This document shows positions 35,470 through 45,443 of a DNA stretch of 64,000 nt, in pieces (position 1 is the first letter of the stretch; the number at the start of each line of letters is the position of its first letter). This DNA is from Flavobacteriales bacterium (lineage in GTDB: Bacteria > Bacteroidota > Bacteroidia > Flavobacteriales_D > Crocinitomicaceae): the NCBI GenBank assembly GCA_022361195.1, contig JAKSBJ010000223.1, positions 81,226 to 145,225 on the forward strand, written 5' to 3'. The notes under the pieces were generated by a model, which did no database searches, was not told the origin of the DNA, and saw only the letters and a list, made by a program, of their open reading frames with translations. The translations under genes and the position numbers were made by a program.

Positions 35470-36822
35470 TTACTTTTTCTTTGCCCCTTTGATTTCAAAG
35501 GTTTCCATGAACTTCGTTGTGAAGTTTCCTTTACGGAAATTTTCATCTTTCATTAATTGTCGATGGAAAGGAATAGTTGTTTTTACTCCGTCAATGTAGT
35601 ACTCTTCCAAAGCACGTTCCATTTTTGTAATGGCTTCTTCTCTGGTTTGAGCAACAGTGATCAATTTAGAAATCATTGAATCATAGAACGGAGGAATAAC
35701 ATATCCTGCATATACGTGAGTATCCAGACGAATTCCGTGTCCACCAGGCTCATGGTAATCAGTAATTTTACCAGGGCTAGGACGGAAATCATTTAACGGA
35801 TCCTCAGCATTGATTCGGCATTGGATAGCGTGCATTTGAGGGAAATATTCCTTTCCTTCAATCTTTTCACCAGCCGCCAACTTAATTTGTTCTTTAATTA
35901 AATCGTAGTTGATTACCTCCTCAGTAATAGTATGCTCTACCTGAATACGGGTATTCATCTCCATGAAGTAGAAGTCGCGGTTTTTATCCACTAAAAACTC
36001 TACAGTCCCTACACCCTCATAATTTACTGCTTTTGCAGCTTTAACGGCAGCTTTACCCATGGCCTTTCTCAACTTATCAGTCATGAAAGGAGATGGAGTT
36101 TCCTCAACCAATTTTTGGTGTCGTCGCTGAATAGAGCAATCTCTTTCAGACATATGACAAGCATTTCCGTATCTATCTCCAGCAATTTGGATTTCGATGT
36201 GACGAGGTTCTTCGATGAATTTCTCCATGTACATCCCATCATTACCAAAAGCTGCTTTAGCTTCCTGACGAGCAGAATCCCATGCATCAGCTAATTCATC
36301 CTCACTCCAAATCACACGCATTCCTTTACCACCACCACCGGCAGTAGCTTTCATCATGACAGGATAAACAATTTTCTTTGCTGTTTTCTTAGCATCATCT
36401 AAATCTTTCAACAAACCTTGAGAACCAGGAATACAAGGTACACCTGCTTTAATCATGGTTGTTTTGGCCGAAGCTTTATCTCCCATGGCATCAATCATCT
36501 CCGGAGAAGCCCCAATGAATTTGATTCCGTTTTCCTCACAAACCTTAGAGAAGTTTGCATTTTCCGAAAGGAAACCGTAACCAGGATGAACAGCATCTGC
36601 ATTGGTAATTTCGCAGGCTGCGATGATTTTCGCAATATCCAAATAGGATTCAGAACTTGAAGGAGGTCCGATACAAACTGCCTCATCCGCAAAACGAACG
36701 TGTAAGCTATCTCTATCGGCTGTTGAATAAACCGCAACGGTTTTAATGTTCATTTCTTTACATGTACGGATGACACGTAAAGCAATCTCGCCTCGATTGG
36801 CTATTAATATCTTTTTAAACAT
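35470..36822 (-). CDS. accC: Acetyl-CoA carboxylase, biotin carboxylase subunit
   Basis: 450 residues, full length. [19 protein letters not shown] at the N-terminus, the ATP-grasp glycine loop [14 protein letters not shown], and the active-site [16 protein letters not shown] are intact. It carboxylates biotin on AccB using ATP and bicarbonate, the first step of fatty acid synthesis. It follows accB by 53 bases in the order fabH-accB-accC and ends at a strong terminator. The carboxyltransferase subunits are not in the window. Confidence 0.98.
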   Translation of the reverse strand: MFKKILIANRGEIALRVIRTCKEMNIKTVAVYSTADRDSLHVRFADEAVCIGPPSSSESYLDIAKIIAACEITNADAVHPGYGFLSENANFSKVCEENGIKFIGASPEMIDAMGDKASAKTTMIKAGVPCIPGSQGLLKDLDDAKKTAKKIVYPVMMKATAGGGGKGMRVIWSEDELADAWDSARQEAKAAFGNDGMYMEKFIEEPRHIEIQIAGDRYGNACHMSERDCSIQRRHQKLVEETPSPFMTDKLRKAMGKAAVKAAKAVNYEGVGTVEFLVDKNRDFYFMEMNTRIQVEHTITEEVINYDLIKEQIKLAAGEKIEGKEYFPQMHAIQCRINAEDPLNDFRPSPGKITDYHEPGGHGIRLDTHVYAGYVIPPFYDSMISKLITVAQTREEAITKMERALEEYYIDGVKTTIPFHRQLMKDENFRKGNFTTKFMETFEIKGAKKK

Positions 36823-36875
36823 GATCTTGGCTTTAAATTCTTAAAAATTGACTCTTCCTTTTTTTCCCTTTAGGG

Positions 36876-37379
36876 TTAGGATGGATCGATTAAGAATAAT
36901 GGCTGATCGTATTCAATTGGTGAAGTGTCATCTACCAATACTTTAACGACTTTACCGGAAACTTCCGACTCAATTTCGTTAAATAACTTCATTGCCTCAA
37001 CGATACAAAGTACGTCTCCAACAGCAACAGAATCACCAACATTCACAAACGCATCTTTATCTGGTGAAGAGCGACGGTAAAAAGTACCGATCATTGGTGA
37101 TTTGATGGTAATATATTTTGAATCATCCTCAACCGGAGCTGCTTCAGCTTTTGGCGCCTCAGCTACAGGAGCAGCAGCGGCAACTGGTGCAGCTTGAGCT
37201 ACAGGAGCAGCTACTTGTTGAACAGGTGCAGCCTGAACAACTGTTGGAGCTTGCATGATAACACCTTCTCCACCATCAGATTTGATCGTGATCTTAAATT
37301 CTCCCTGTTCGATGCTTACTTCGTTAACACCGGATTTGGAAACGAATTTGATTAGATTTTGAATTTCCTTAATATCCAT
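36876..37379 (-). CDS. accB: Acetyl-CoA carboxylase, biotin carboxyl carrier protein
   Basis: 167 residues. The N-terminal helical region is followed by an Ala/Pro/Val-rich flexible linker (about 44-84) and the biotinyl domain, where Lys131 in EAMKLFNEI is the biotin attachment site. SPMIGTFYRRSSPD is the conserved thumb region. Partner of AccC; spaced 24 bases from fabH. Confidence 0.97.
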   Translation of the reverse strand: MDIKEIQNLIKFVSKSGVNEVSIEQGEFKITIKSDGGEGVIMQAPTVVQAAPVQQVAAPVAQAAPVAAAAPVAEAPKAEAAPVEDDSKYITIKSPMIGTFYRRSSPDKDAFVNVGDSVAVGDVLCIVEAMKLFNEIESEVSGKVVKVLVDDTSPIEYDQPLFLIDPS

Positions 37380-37403
37380 ATTACACTTATTTCTATTCTA
37401 TGA

Positions 37404-38390
37404 TTAATAGGCCCATTTTAGCCAAATCGACCCCCAGGTGAAACCACCTCCGAAGGATGCTAAAATTAGGTTATCTCCTTTCTTTAATTTGTCTTCCCAC
37501 TCCCATAATAACAATGGAATTGTTCCGGCAGTAGTATTACCGTATTTGTCAATGTTAATCATGACCTTGTCATTATCAATTCCCATTCGAGACGAAGTGG
37601 CATCAATAATTCTACGGTTTGCCTGATGTGGAACCAACCAATCGATATCATCTGCTGTTAAACCATTTTTCTCCATGATTTCCACAGAAATACCAGCCAT
37701 ATTACTTACGGCATGTTTGAAGACAGTCTTCCCTTCCTGGAAAACATATTGTTCTGGTGATTCAGCATTTTCTTTTGTAATCGGTTGAGCTGAACCTCCA
37801 AGACGTTGAAGTAGGTATTCTCTTCCTGATCCATCAGATTTCAAAATTGAATCCTGAACTCCGAGACCTTCTTCATTAGCTTCGAGCAGAACTCCCCCAC
37901 CTCCATCTCCGAAGATGATACAAGTAGCTCGATCTTTATAGTTGATGATGCTCGACATAACATCTGCACCAATAACCAATACTTTTTTATGAGTTCCGTT
38001 TTCGACGTAAACACGTCCAATATCCAAAGCGTAAATAAAGCCTGAACATGCAGCACTAAGGTCAAATCCCCATGCATTTACACATCCTGCTTTATCGCAA
38101 ATAACATTTGCAGCGGCTGGAAAACGGTAATCTGCTGTGATAGTTCCACAAATGACCATATCAATTTCGGCAGGATCAATTCCACGTTTTTCGCAAATTC
38201 CATCCACGATTTCCTTACCAAAATCGGATAAAGCCTGCTCTGGACTTGCGATTCTTCTTTCTTTAATACCTGTTCTGGTGGTGATCCATTCATCGTTGGT
38301 CTCTACCATTTTTTCCAGATCTTGATTGGTTAAAACCCCATCTGGGACGTAACCATGAATCGCGGTAATAGCGGCCGTAATTTTAGTCAT
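37404..38390 (-). CDS. fabH: Beta-ketoacyl-ACP synthase III
   Basis: 328 residues from Met at 38390; a Met four codons earlier (38402) is possible but MTKITAAITA is the family's usual beginning. The catalytic triad is Cys115 (SAACSGFIYAL), His in WLVPHQANRR and Asn in YGNTTAGTIP. FabH condenses acetyl-CoA with malonyl-ACP to begin fatty acid synthesis, matching its linkage to accB and accC. A terminator at 38565-38603 separates it from rpmF, so it needs its own promoter in 38391-38564; I find no exact match there. Confidence 0.96.
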   Translation of the reverse strand: MTKITAAITAIHGYVPDGVLTNQDLEKMVETNDEWITTRTGIKERRIASPEQALSDFGKEIVDGICEKRGIDPAEIDMVICGTITADYRFPAAANVICDKAGCVNAWGFDLSAACSGFIYALDIGRVYVENGTHKKVLVIGADVMSSIINYKDRATCIIFGDGGGGVLLEANEEGLGVQDSILKSDGSGREYLLQRLGGSAQPITKENAESPEQYVFQEGKTVFKHAVSNMAGISVEIMEKNGLTADDIDWLVPHQANRRIIDATSSRMGIDNDKVMINIDKYGNTTAGTIPLLLWEWEDKLKKGDNLILASFGGGFTWGSIWLKWAY

Positions 38391-38564
38391 AAGTTCTTGC
38401 AACGGTTTTTTAAATCTGAACTGATTTTTTAAATAAGTCCAACATCTAAAGTGGAGGATAAAATTATCAAAAAATCAATCGGAAAACCCAAAAAAAAGCC
38501 AAAAATGAGAAAAAAACGCCAAAACCGGGTCGTTTTTAGGCTAAAAGAGCGTTTCCCTTAAATT

Positions 38565-38603
38565 AAAAAAGGACACAGAAGGGCTAAAACCTTCTGTATC
38601 CTT
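38565..38603 (-). terminator. Terminator after rpmF
   Basis: AAGGACACAGAAGG (38569-38582) pairs with CCTTCTGTATCCTT (38590-38603) with one mismatch and a seven-base loop. On the minus strand six T follow (38570-38565). It separates the DUF177-rpmF unit from fabH. Confidence 0.88.
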
Positions 38604-38636
38604 ATTGGTATTTTCTTTACGTACTTTAGAGCAGTA

Positions 38637-38828
38637 TCAAACGGCAACTTCTTTTTCCATTACTACTTTTCCTTTGTAGTAAAGTTTCCCTTCGTGCCAG
38701 TGAGCTCTATGGAACAAATGTGGTTGACCAGTTGTAGGACAAGTTGAGATATTGTCAGCTACAGCTTTTACATGAGTTCTCCTTTTATCTCTTCTCTGTT
38801 TAGAGGTTTTTCTCTTAGGATGTGCCAT
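38637..38828 (-). CDS. rpmF: Ribosomal protein bL32
   Basis: 63 residues: [19 protein letters not shown] is the basic N-terminal tail of bL32, followed by [15 protein letters not shown]. Only one cysteine is present, so it is the zinc-free form. It is a component of the 50S subunit. It follows the DUF177 gene by 41 bases, the order conserved across many bacteria (yceD-rpmF-fab). Confidence 0.97.
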   Translation of the reverse strand: MAHPKRKTSKQRRDKRRTHVKAVADNISTCPTTGQPHLFHRAHWHEGKLYYKGKVVMEKEVAV

Positions 38829-38869
38829 ACTATTCTATTTTATATTTCTCAAAACCAATTTGTTTTGAG

Positions 38870-39418
38870 CTATTCCTTTTTCAATTTTTTTAATGCTGCC
38901 CACCTTGGGTCAGTTTCATCTTCTTCAATTTCATCTGGTTCAATTGACTCTTCTACTTCGTCAGCTTCAACCATCAGATATTGATCCATCTGCTCTAACA
39001 TATCTTGATTACACTCACCTTCGGGGTGAACCCTACGGTTTGGAAGAAGCAAGGCACTGAATTCGTAGATGGGTTGCGTCAAATCAATTTCAATTTCACC
39101 AGCTGAAATTGTTCTGATCTTTTCATCATCTATGATTTCTTCAGTAAACTTATAAATCAACTCTTCCGATCCCTGCACCTCCATATCAAAGTTATCGGTG
39201 CATTTATCACACATTACTTTGATGGTTCCTTCAATGTCAAATGTTACTGTTAACATTGTTGGACTTTTGTCCATCTCTACATCAATCTTCAGTTGACCTC
39301 CTTCAATTATCGAATAATCAAGCTGTTCAAAGAACAAATCGTCTGCTTCAAATTGGAACGTATGCTTACCATCGGCCAGACTAACAAAGCGGATAGTATG
39401 TTCATTACGCCTACTCAC
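38870..39418 (-). CDS. DUF177 (YceD) family protein
   Basis: 182 residues. Cys70 and Cys73 in VMCDKCTDNFD form the CxxC of this family; the tail is acidic (ESIEPDEIEEDETDPRW) before the final WAALKKLKK. In other bacteria YceD-type proteins affect 23S rRNA processing and are encoded just before rpmF, as here. A consensus promoter lies directly upstream in the gap to pdxA, so DUF177-rpmF form a unit. Confidence 0.92.
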   Translation of the reverse strand: MSRRNEHTIRFVSLADGKHTFQFEADDLFFEQLDYSIIEGGQLKIDVEMDKSPTMLTVTFDIEGTIKVMCDKCTDNFDMEVQGSEELIYKFTEEIIDDEKIRTISAGEIEIDLTQPIYEFSALLLPNRRVHPEGECNQDMLEQMDQYLMVEADEVEESIEPDEIEEDETDPRWAALKKLKKE

Positions 39419-39435
39419 TCTTCAAAACAGGAGTG

Positions 39436-39467
39436 CAAAGGTAGTAATAAAAAATAACTAGAACAAA
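39436..39467 (-). promoter_or_regulatory. Consensus promoter for DUF177-rpmF
   Basis: Minus strand: TTTG (39467-39464), a 20-base spacer and TACCTTTG (39443-39436), both exact, with transcription expected near 39431, 13 bases before the ATG. Confidence 0.68.
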
Positions 39468-39474
39468 GAGTTAG

Positions 39475-40521
39475 CTATTTTTTCGTGCTTTGTTTTTGAA
39501 GCGGGTTTTTATGGAGTTCTTTATATATTTTTCGGTTGGCGTGAACATCACATGCTAAAAAGTAGGCATTTCGGAACGATCGTTCCGAGGCTTTGTCTTT
39601 TCCAGCAATGTCATAAGCCGTTCCGTGATCAGGCGATGTGCGTACAATTGGTAAGCCAGCTGTATAATTCACTCCCTCATCGAAAGAAATAGCCTTAAAG
39701 GCTGCCAACCCCTGATCATGATACATCGCCAAAACACCATCAAAAATCTTGATATTCCCCGATCCAAAAAATCCATCCGCCGAATAAGATCCATAAATTA
39801 GTTCTCCTTCGTTCCGTAATTTTGAAATAACCGGATTAATAATCTCCATTTCCTCATCCCCTAAAGTTCCCCTATCACCAGCATGTGGATTTAAACCTAA
39901 AACAGCAATTTTTGGTTTTGGAATTAAGAAATCCTCCTTTAATGAAGTTAACATCAAACGTAACTTCTTTTCAATGTTTTCTTCGGTAATGTTTTTTACC
40001 ACATCTTTTAAAGGCATATGTCCGGTTACCACCCCAACTCTCAATTGATCAGCCACCATGAACATGAGTACATCATCTGCATCTACTGCATTTGCCAAAT
40101 ACTCTGTATGCCCTGGGAATTCAAATCCGGCATCACGCACACAGTCCTTATTAATAGGAGCAGTCACTAAAACGTCAATATTACCAGCCTTTAAATCTTT
40201 CATGGCTGCTTCTAAAGACAATAGAGCATATTTACCGCCATTTTTATTCTTCTCCCCCAAAACAATCTTCACCTCCTCTGACCAACAGTTGATCAAATTA
40301 ATTTTTTTCGACTTTGCCTCTTTGGCACTTTTGACTGCCAAAAAGTTAAACTCTGAGCCTTGAATAGTCTTTTTATGGAAAGTCGTTGACTTGGACGATC
40401 CATATATAATTGGAATTGAGTTTGCAAAAACCTTATTGTTAGACAAGGCTTTTATAATTACCTCCAAACCAATTCCATTAATATCACCAACGGTGATTCC
40501 TACTTTTACCAATTGACTCAT
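39475..40521 (-). CDS. pdxA: 4-hydroxythreonine-4-phosphate dehydrogenase
   Basis: 348 residues. Metal-binding histidines are in FPGHTEYLA, NPHAGDRG and SPDHGTAYDIAGK; VGITVGDINGIGLEVI is the family's N-terminus. PdxA oxidises 4-phosphohydroxy-L-threonine in the DXP-dependent route to pyridoxal phosphate. It follows the aminopeptidase gene by two bases. No other pdx gene is in the window. Confidence 0.96.
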   Translation of the reverse strand: MSQLVKVGITVGDINGIGLEVIIKALSNNKVFANSIPIIYGSSKSTTFHKKTIQGSEFNFLAVKSAKEAKSKKINLINCWSEEVKIVLGEKNKNGGKYALLSLEAAMKDLKAGNIDVLVTAPINKDCVRDAGFEFPGHTEYLANAVDADDVLMFMVADQLRVGVVTGHMPLKDVVKNITEENIEKKLRLMLTSLKEDFLIPKPKIAVLGLNPHAGDRGTLGDEEMEIINPVISKLRNEGELIYGSYSADGFFGSGNIKIFDGVLAMYHDQGLAAFKAISFDEGVNYTAGLPIVRTSPDHGTAYDIAGKDKASERSFRNAYFLACDVHANRKIYKELHKNPLQKQSTKK

Positions 40522-40523
40522 TG

Positions 40524-41927
40524 TTATACTCTTCTTTTAAGGAATTCTATCAATAATCTTACTCCAGCTCCTGAACCACCCTGTCCACGATAATTATCTC
40601 TGCTACGGTGATATGCAGGACCGGCAATATCCAAATGGATGTAAGGATATTTTGTAAAATGCTCTAAAAACTTTCCAGCTGTAATCATTCCAGCCTCAGC
40701 ACCTCCCAGATTTTTAAGGTCCGCAATTGGTGATTTCATCTCCTCGAGGTATTCTTCCCAAAACGGAAATTGAATCACTCTGTCAAATGTATAATCACTT
40801 GCGTCGGTCATCTCATCCATCTCTTTTTGATTGGCATTACCCATCATAACAGATGCATATTTACCCACTGCACGCATTGCTGCTCCGGTTAACGTTGCAG
40901 CATCTATCACCAATTCTGGCTTGTATTTATTAGCATAGGCCAAAGCATCAGCCAGCACCATTCTACCTTCAGCGTCAGTATTTAATATCTCAACAGTAGT
41001 TTTATCAAACATGGTAATGACATCACCAGGTGCATAAGCTTTTCCTCCCGGACGATTATCGGTTGAAGGCAATAAAGTAATGATATGCAAAGGCAACTTT
41101 AGTTTCGCCGCGCCATAAATGGTTCCGGCCATTGCTGCTGCACCACCCATATCACACTTCATAATGTCCATTGATCCAGCAGTAGGTTTTAAACTCAAAC
41201 CTCCCGTATCATAAACAATTCCCTTCCCCACCAATACAATTGGTTTTTTATTCACTGCATTTGCTGGTTTCCATTCCAGAATTGAGAATGTAGGAGGATC
41301 AATGGATCCTTTATTTACGGCCAATAAACCTCCCATCTTAAGGGATTCAATTTTAGCCTTCTTTAATATTTCCGTTTTTATACCAACCTCTGAGCATTTT
41401 GCTTTTACATCTTTCGCTAATTGCTCAGCAGTGAGGTAAGAAACTGGTTCGTTAACCAAATCTCTTGCCCAGTTCGTTGCCTCAACGATCGTATTCACCT
41501 CTTTGAGATTAGCTTTTTTATTGCTCGTTGACGCTTTTTTCCACTTTGTATCTGGACTTTTAGCCAAATACTTATGGAATGAATAAGCAGAAAGTCCTAA
41601 GCCTTCAGCAAATAACTCAATATGTTCAGCATCTTCAGCTTCGATTTGCAAATCTTTAATCAACCCTTTAAACACCTCATAAACTTTAAAAGCCTGTGTT
41701 CGCGTTTTTTCTCTTGATCGTCCGTTTGAAAGTTTATTGACTTTAACACAAGCAGTAATTAAGCCCGCATTGTTAGTGTATATAAAATCCTGATTTTCAA
41801 ACTGGGACAAAAAATAATTTTCGATTGATTTTTCCAGTTTTAACCGCTTGATTTGAGCTTTAGTTTCAACTAAGTACAAACAGTTACTGGATATTGCCTT
41901 TGAACTGAATTTTATGCTTAACGCCAT
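40524..41927 (-). CDS. Leucyl aminopeptidase, M17 family
   Basis: 467 residues. The C-terminal catalytic domain has the M17 signature NTDAEGRMVLADALAYA, the GIVYDTGGLSLKP loop with its metal-binding Lys/Asp region and KCDMGGAAAM. The N-terminal domain is shorter and divergent, as usual. It is a two-metal cytosolic hexameric aminopeptidase (PepA type) releasing N-terminal residues. Joined to pdxA by a two-base gap; first gene of the pair. Confidence 0.93.
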   Translation of the reverse strand: MALSIKFSSKAISSNCLYLVETKAQIKRLKLEKSIENYFLSQFENQDFIYTNNAGLITACVKVNKLSNGRSREKTRTQAFKVYEVFKGLIKDLQIEAEDAEHIELFAEGLGLSAYSFHKYLAKSPDTKWKKASTSNKKANLKEVNTIVEATNWARDLVNEPVSYLTAEQLAKDVKAKCSEVGIKTEILKKAKIESLKMGGLLAVNKGSIDPPTFSILEWKPANAVNKKPIVLVGKGIVYDTGGLSLKPTAGSMDIMKCDMGGAAAMAGTIYGAAKLKLPLHIITLLPSTDNRPGGKAYAPGDVITMFDKTTVEILNTDAEGRMVLADALAYANKYKPELVIDAATLTGAAMRAVGKYASVMMGNANQKEMDEMTDASDYTFDRVIQFPFWEEYLEEMKSPIADLKNLGGAEAGMITAGKFLEHFTKYPYIHLDIAGPAYHRSRDNYRGQGGSGAGVRLLIEFLKRRV

Positions 41928-42013
41928 CTGAGAAAAATTTGGCCGTAAAGGTACTATTTTTTACATTGTAGGTAGGAGGTTAAAGAATTTCCATTTGGTT
42001 AAAGTTCACCAAT

Positions 42014-42047
42014 TTGATTGATTTAGCACTATTTAGCTTCCAATCAA
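42014..42047. repeat. Inverted repeat enclosing a direct repeat, possible regulator site
   Basis: TTGATTG (42014-42020) and CAATCAA (42041-42047) are inverted arms; between them ATTTAGC occurs at 42021-42027 and again at 42031-42037, a ten-base period. It lies in the 235-base divergent region between the aminopeptidase gene and the CHU_C gene, which has no gene of its own. Confidence 0.3.
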
Positions 42048-42132
42048 TTAAAATTTGGAACAGATAAATCAATTCTTTCAACTAAAACTGCTCTTTTTAC
42101 GTTTAGTATACAAGTTCAGCAACAGTTTTTTG

Positions 42133-42140
42133 TAACTTTG
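42133..42140 (+). promoter_or_regulatory. Candidate -7 element for the CHU_C protein gene
   Basis: TAACTTTG, an exact match, 22 bases before the TTG start at 42163. No clear -33 element at proper spacing. Confidence 0.48.
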
Positions 42141-42162
42141 ATATCCTTTGAATTGAAGAAAA

Positions 42163-44766
42163 TTGAGTCGATTTTTAACATATACATTAATTCTTTTGCT
42201 GACATCCGTCAGTGCATATGCTACTCATAATCGCTCGGGATCTATCACATACGTCCATTTATACGGAACCACCTATGAATTTACGGTGACTACCTGTACC
42301 AAATCATCCAGTGATGCAGACAGACCCGAATTGGAGATTAGTTGGGGAGATGGAAGCTTTGACACGATTCCAAGACACACGGTTTTACCGAATGAGGATT
42401 ATGATGTGCAAAAGAACATCTATACCGGAATTCACACTTTTACCGGACCGGACACTTACATTATAAGTGTAGAAGATCCAAACCGTAATGCAGGGGTTTT
42501 AAATATTACCAATTCGGTAGACAAGGTTTTTTGTATTCAAACCGAACTAGTCATTTCACCTTTTATAGGCTCACCGAATAATTCAATTGTCATTGAAGAT
42601 TGCCCTTGTCCAGAATTTGCCTGTACCAATAGTATATGGTGTTACAACATCTCTGCTTTTGATCCTGATGGAGATAGTTTGAGTTACTCTTTGGTTCCGT
42701 GCAGAGGGGAAGATTGTTTGGAAATGGCCATTCCGGTTATTTACGAATATCCTCACCAAATTGCCGGAGGAACGATGTCTATTGATCCTGTAACAGGAAC
42801 ACTATGTTGGGATACACCAACTCTAGCTGGAGTCTATAATATTGCTATTCTCATTCGGGAATATAGAAATGGATTTTACGTTGGATCTGTGATTCAGGAC
42901 ATGCAATTTGAGGTAATAGGAAATTGTAACAATGATCCACCTGTAATTGTAGACGTTGCGGACACTTGTGTTTATGCAGGAACTGCGCTCAATGTCGAAT
43001 TTGAGGCTAATGATTCAGAACATTCGGTAACCGTTTTTGGAACCGGAGCAGTATTTAACCTCGCCGAAAATCCAGCCATTTTTGTTGACAGCACAGCCTT
43101 TTTAAGTGCTACCGGACATTTTTTATGGAATCCTAATTGCGAACAAGCATCTAATGACTACTACTCAATCGTGGTTCATGCTGAGGATCATCATGAAGCT
43201 ATTCAATTGACTGACTTGTCTACCTTCCGTCTTAAAGTAAACATCCCACCAGTAACAGGATTAACCGTTACTCCTATTGGAAATACAATGGAATTGAGTT
43301 GGGATCCGTCTGTTTGCAGTGGAATAGATCACTATAATATATATCGAAGTACGGATAGCTCTACCTATAATTCGGAATGTTGTGAAGCAGGTACCCCAGC
43401 GGCAATGGGATACGCTTTAATTGGTAGCTCAGACGATACAAATTATGTTGATACTGATCCTCTAATTGTGGGTAATGATTATTGCTACATCATTACAGCA
43501 GTCAATTCATCGGGTGTTGAAAGTTGCGTATCTGATCAAATTTGCAATCACCTCAACTTTGAAATTCCTGTAATGACCCATGTTACTGTCTACGAAACCG
43601 CCACGGGAACAGGAAAAGATACGATCATGTGGTCTTATCCGAAAGAACTAAATACAGTCACTTTCCCTGGACCTTATCACTATGAACTTTATCGATCGGA
43701 CGATTATGGTGGAGGTTCAGAAACCATGGTTTATAGTTCTCCAAATCAGCTTTTAATTGACAACGAGGACACCATTTATGCCGATGTCACATTGGATACT
43801 GATCAACGACCTTATACCTACCGGGTTGAACTTTACAGTGATGATGCTTTAGTAGGCTCATCCATTCCAGCTTCTTCGATATTCTTAACACTTATTCCAA
43901 ACGACAATCAACTAGAACTAAATTGGATTGAAAACATTCCATGGAGCAATTATTCCTATGAAATTTACCGTGAAACACCAACAGGAAGTGGAACTTTTGT
44001 GTTGCTGAACACAGTTGATACTATTGGTTATATTGATACTGGACTAGTAAATGGAGTAGATTATTGCTATAAGATTAAGACCATTGGTGAATACACTTCA
44101 TCAGGTATCATTAACCCTATTATAAACTGGTCACAGGAAGTATGTGCAGCACCTATCGATTTAACACCTCCTTGCCCGCCTGTATTGTCAATTGATGGAG
44201 ACTGTGAGTTAGAAGAGACGTATTTAAGCTGGACCAATCCAAACAACTCTTGTGCAGATGATGTGACTCGCTACAATCTTTATTTTGCTCCATTTGAAGG
44301 AGACAGTTTAGAATTGTTGACCACTTTCACCAGTGATTTGGACACCTCCTTTGTTCACAAGGATCGTGGAAGTATTGCCGGATGTTATTATGTGACCGCA
44401 TTAGATTCTATTCAGTATAACAATGAAAGTGATCCATCCAATATTGCTTGTATTGACAATTGTGACGGATACTATGAACTACCTAATGTCTTTACTCCTG
44501 ACGGATCAAACGTCAACGACCTTTACCACCCACTATTACCTTTTAAGTTTGTAGAAAGTATTGACCTTAAAATCATTAATCGTTGGGGGCAAACAGTCTT
44601 CACCACTACCGACCCTTATATTTACTGGGATGGAACTAATCAAACCAACGGAAAGAAATGTGACGATGGTGTTTATTTTTACTCCATCACCGTAAATGAG
44701 ATTAAACTATCCGGGTTGGTTCCAAGAACCTTCCAGGGAAATATTCAAATTATCAATTCGCAATAA
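42163..44766 (+). CDS. Large secreted protein with fibronectin-like repeats and CHU_C domain
   Basis: 867 residues. The start is a TTG giving a good signal peptide (RFLTYTLILLLTSVSAYATH). After a cysteine-containing beta-rich N-terminal region, three fibronectin type III-like units can be seen at about 365-460, 575-665 and 680-765 (each with a DHYNIYRS or YEIYRET type strand). The final 95 residues, from NVFTPDGSNVNDLYHPL to RWGQTVF and YWDGTNQTNG, are a CHU_C gliding-associated domain, the type B T9SS signal. Surface adhesin or matrix protein is likely; no enzyme domain is seen. ribE follows by five bases. Confidence 0.87.
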   Translation: MSRFLTYTLILLLTSVSAYATHNRSGSITYVHLYGTTYEFTVTTCTKSSSDADRPELEISWGDGSFDTIPRHTVLPNEDYDVQKNIYTGIHTFTGPDTYIISVEDPNRNAGVLNITNSVDKVFCIQTELVISPFIGSPNNSIVIEDCPCPEFACTNSIWCYNISAFDPDGDSLSYSLVPCRGEDCLEMAIPVIYEYPHQIAGGTMSIDPVTGTLCWDTPTLAGVYNIAILIREYRNGFYVGSVIQDMQFEVIGNCNNDPPVIVDVADTCVYAGTALNVEFEANDSEHSVTVFGTGAVFNLAENPAIFVDSTAFLSATGHFLWNPNCEQASNDYYSIVVHAEDHHEAIQLTDLSTFRLKVNIPPVTGLTVTPIGNTMELSWDPSVCSGIDHYNIYRSTDSSTYNSECCEAGTPAAMGYALIGSSDDTNYVDTDPLIVGNDYCYIITAVNSSGVESCVSDQICNHLNFEIPVMTHVTVYETATGTGKDTIMWSYPKELNTVTFPGPYHYELYRSDDYGGGSETMVYSSPNQLLIDNEDTIYADVTLDTDQRPYTYRVELYSDDALVGSSIPASSIFLTLIPNDNQLELNWIENIPWSNYSYEIYRETPTGSGTFVLLNTVDTIGYIDTGLVNGVDYCYKIKTIGEYTSSGIINPIINWSQEVCAAPIDLTPPCPPVLSIDGDCELEETYLSWTNPNNSCADDVTRYNLYFAPFEGDSLELLTTFTSDLDTSFVHKDRGSIAGCYYVTALDSIQYNNESDPSNIACIDNCDGYYELPNVFTPDGSNVNDLYHPLLPFKFVESIDLKIINRWGQTVFTTTDPYIYWDGTNQTNGKKCDDGVYFYSITVNEIKLSGLVPRTFQGNIQIINSQ

Positions 44767-44771
44767 AGCCC

Positions 44772-45356
44772 ATGTTTACTGGTATCATTGAAGAACTAGC
44801 CAAAGTTGAAAACATTGTTAAAGAAGGAAGCAATTATCATTTTACTTTTTCCTGTCCATTTACTCAAGAATTAAAAATTGACCAAAGTGTTGCTCACAAC
44901 GGATGTTGTTTAACTGTTGTAGAAATTGACGGTAACAACTATACTCTTACTGCTATTGACGAAACGCTTAAAAAAACCAATTTAGGTTATTTGGAAGTTG
45001 GTGACGAAGTAAATGTCGAGCGTTGTACACAAATTGGAAGTCGGTTAGATGGACATATTGTACAAGGACATGTTGACACCACAGCTAAATGTGTTGAAAT
45101 AAATGATTTGGACGGAAGTACCGAGTTTGTCTTTGAATATGAAGTTGATGATGTAACTGTTCCCAAAGGATCTGTTACTGTTAATGGTGTAAGTTTGACT
45201 GTTGTTCGTTCAGAAAATCAGCTCTTCTCAGTTCACATTATTCCTTTTACTATCGAGCATACTAACTTCAAACATTTGAAACCTGGCTCTATCGTTAATT
45301 TGGAATTTGACATCATTGGAAAATATGTCAAACGACTGTTACAAAGGGACAATTAA
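44772..45356 (+). CDS. ribE: Riboflavin synthase, alpha chain
   Basis: 194 residues made of two similar lumazine-binding beta-barrels. MFTGIIEELAKV is the family N-terminus; the repeats are marked by SVAHNGCCLTVV in the first barrel and GSVTVNGVSLTVV in the second, with HIVQGHVD between. It dismutates 6,7-dimethyl-8-ribityllumazine to riboflavin. Its position five bases after a surface-protein gene is unexpected, and no other rib gene is near. Confidence 0.96.
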   Translation: MFTGIIEELAKVENIVKEGSNYHFTFSCPFTQELKIDQSVAHNGCCLTVVEIDGNNYTLTAIDETLKKTNLGYLEVGDEVNVERCTQIGSRLDGHIVQGHVDTTAKCVEINDLDGSTEFVFEYEVDDVTVPKGSVTVNGVSLTVVRSENQLFSVHIIPFTIEHTNFKHLKPGSIVNLEFDIIGKYVKRLLQRDN

Positions 45357-45373
45357 AAACTCCTAATCCAAAG

Positions 45374-45390
45374 CGTAAAGCTACTTTACG
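45374..45390 (+). repeat. Hairpin after ribE
   Basis: CGTAAAG (45374-45380) and CTTTACG (45384-45390) form a seven-base-pair stem with a three-base loop. No proper T tract follows (AATTTCC), so it is a weak terminator or an mRNA 3' end stabiliser. Confidence 0.4.
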
Positions 45391-45443
45391 AATTTCCTCT
45401 CTCTATTCACGAATAATAAACTGTTCAAAACTTTAGCACGACT

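Noticed and set aside
38512..38537. Possible second hairpin AAAAACG/CGTTTTT between rpmF and fabH
   Set aside because: Weak stem with a long loop; the region is poly-A rich, and a better terminator lies at 38565-38603.
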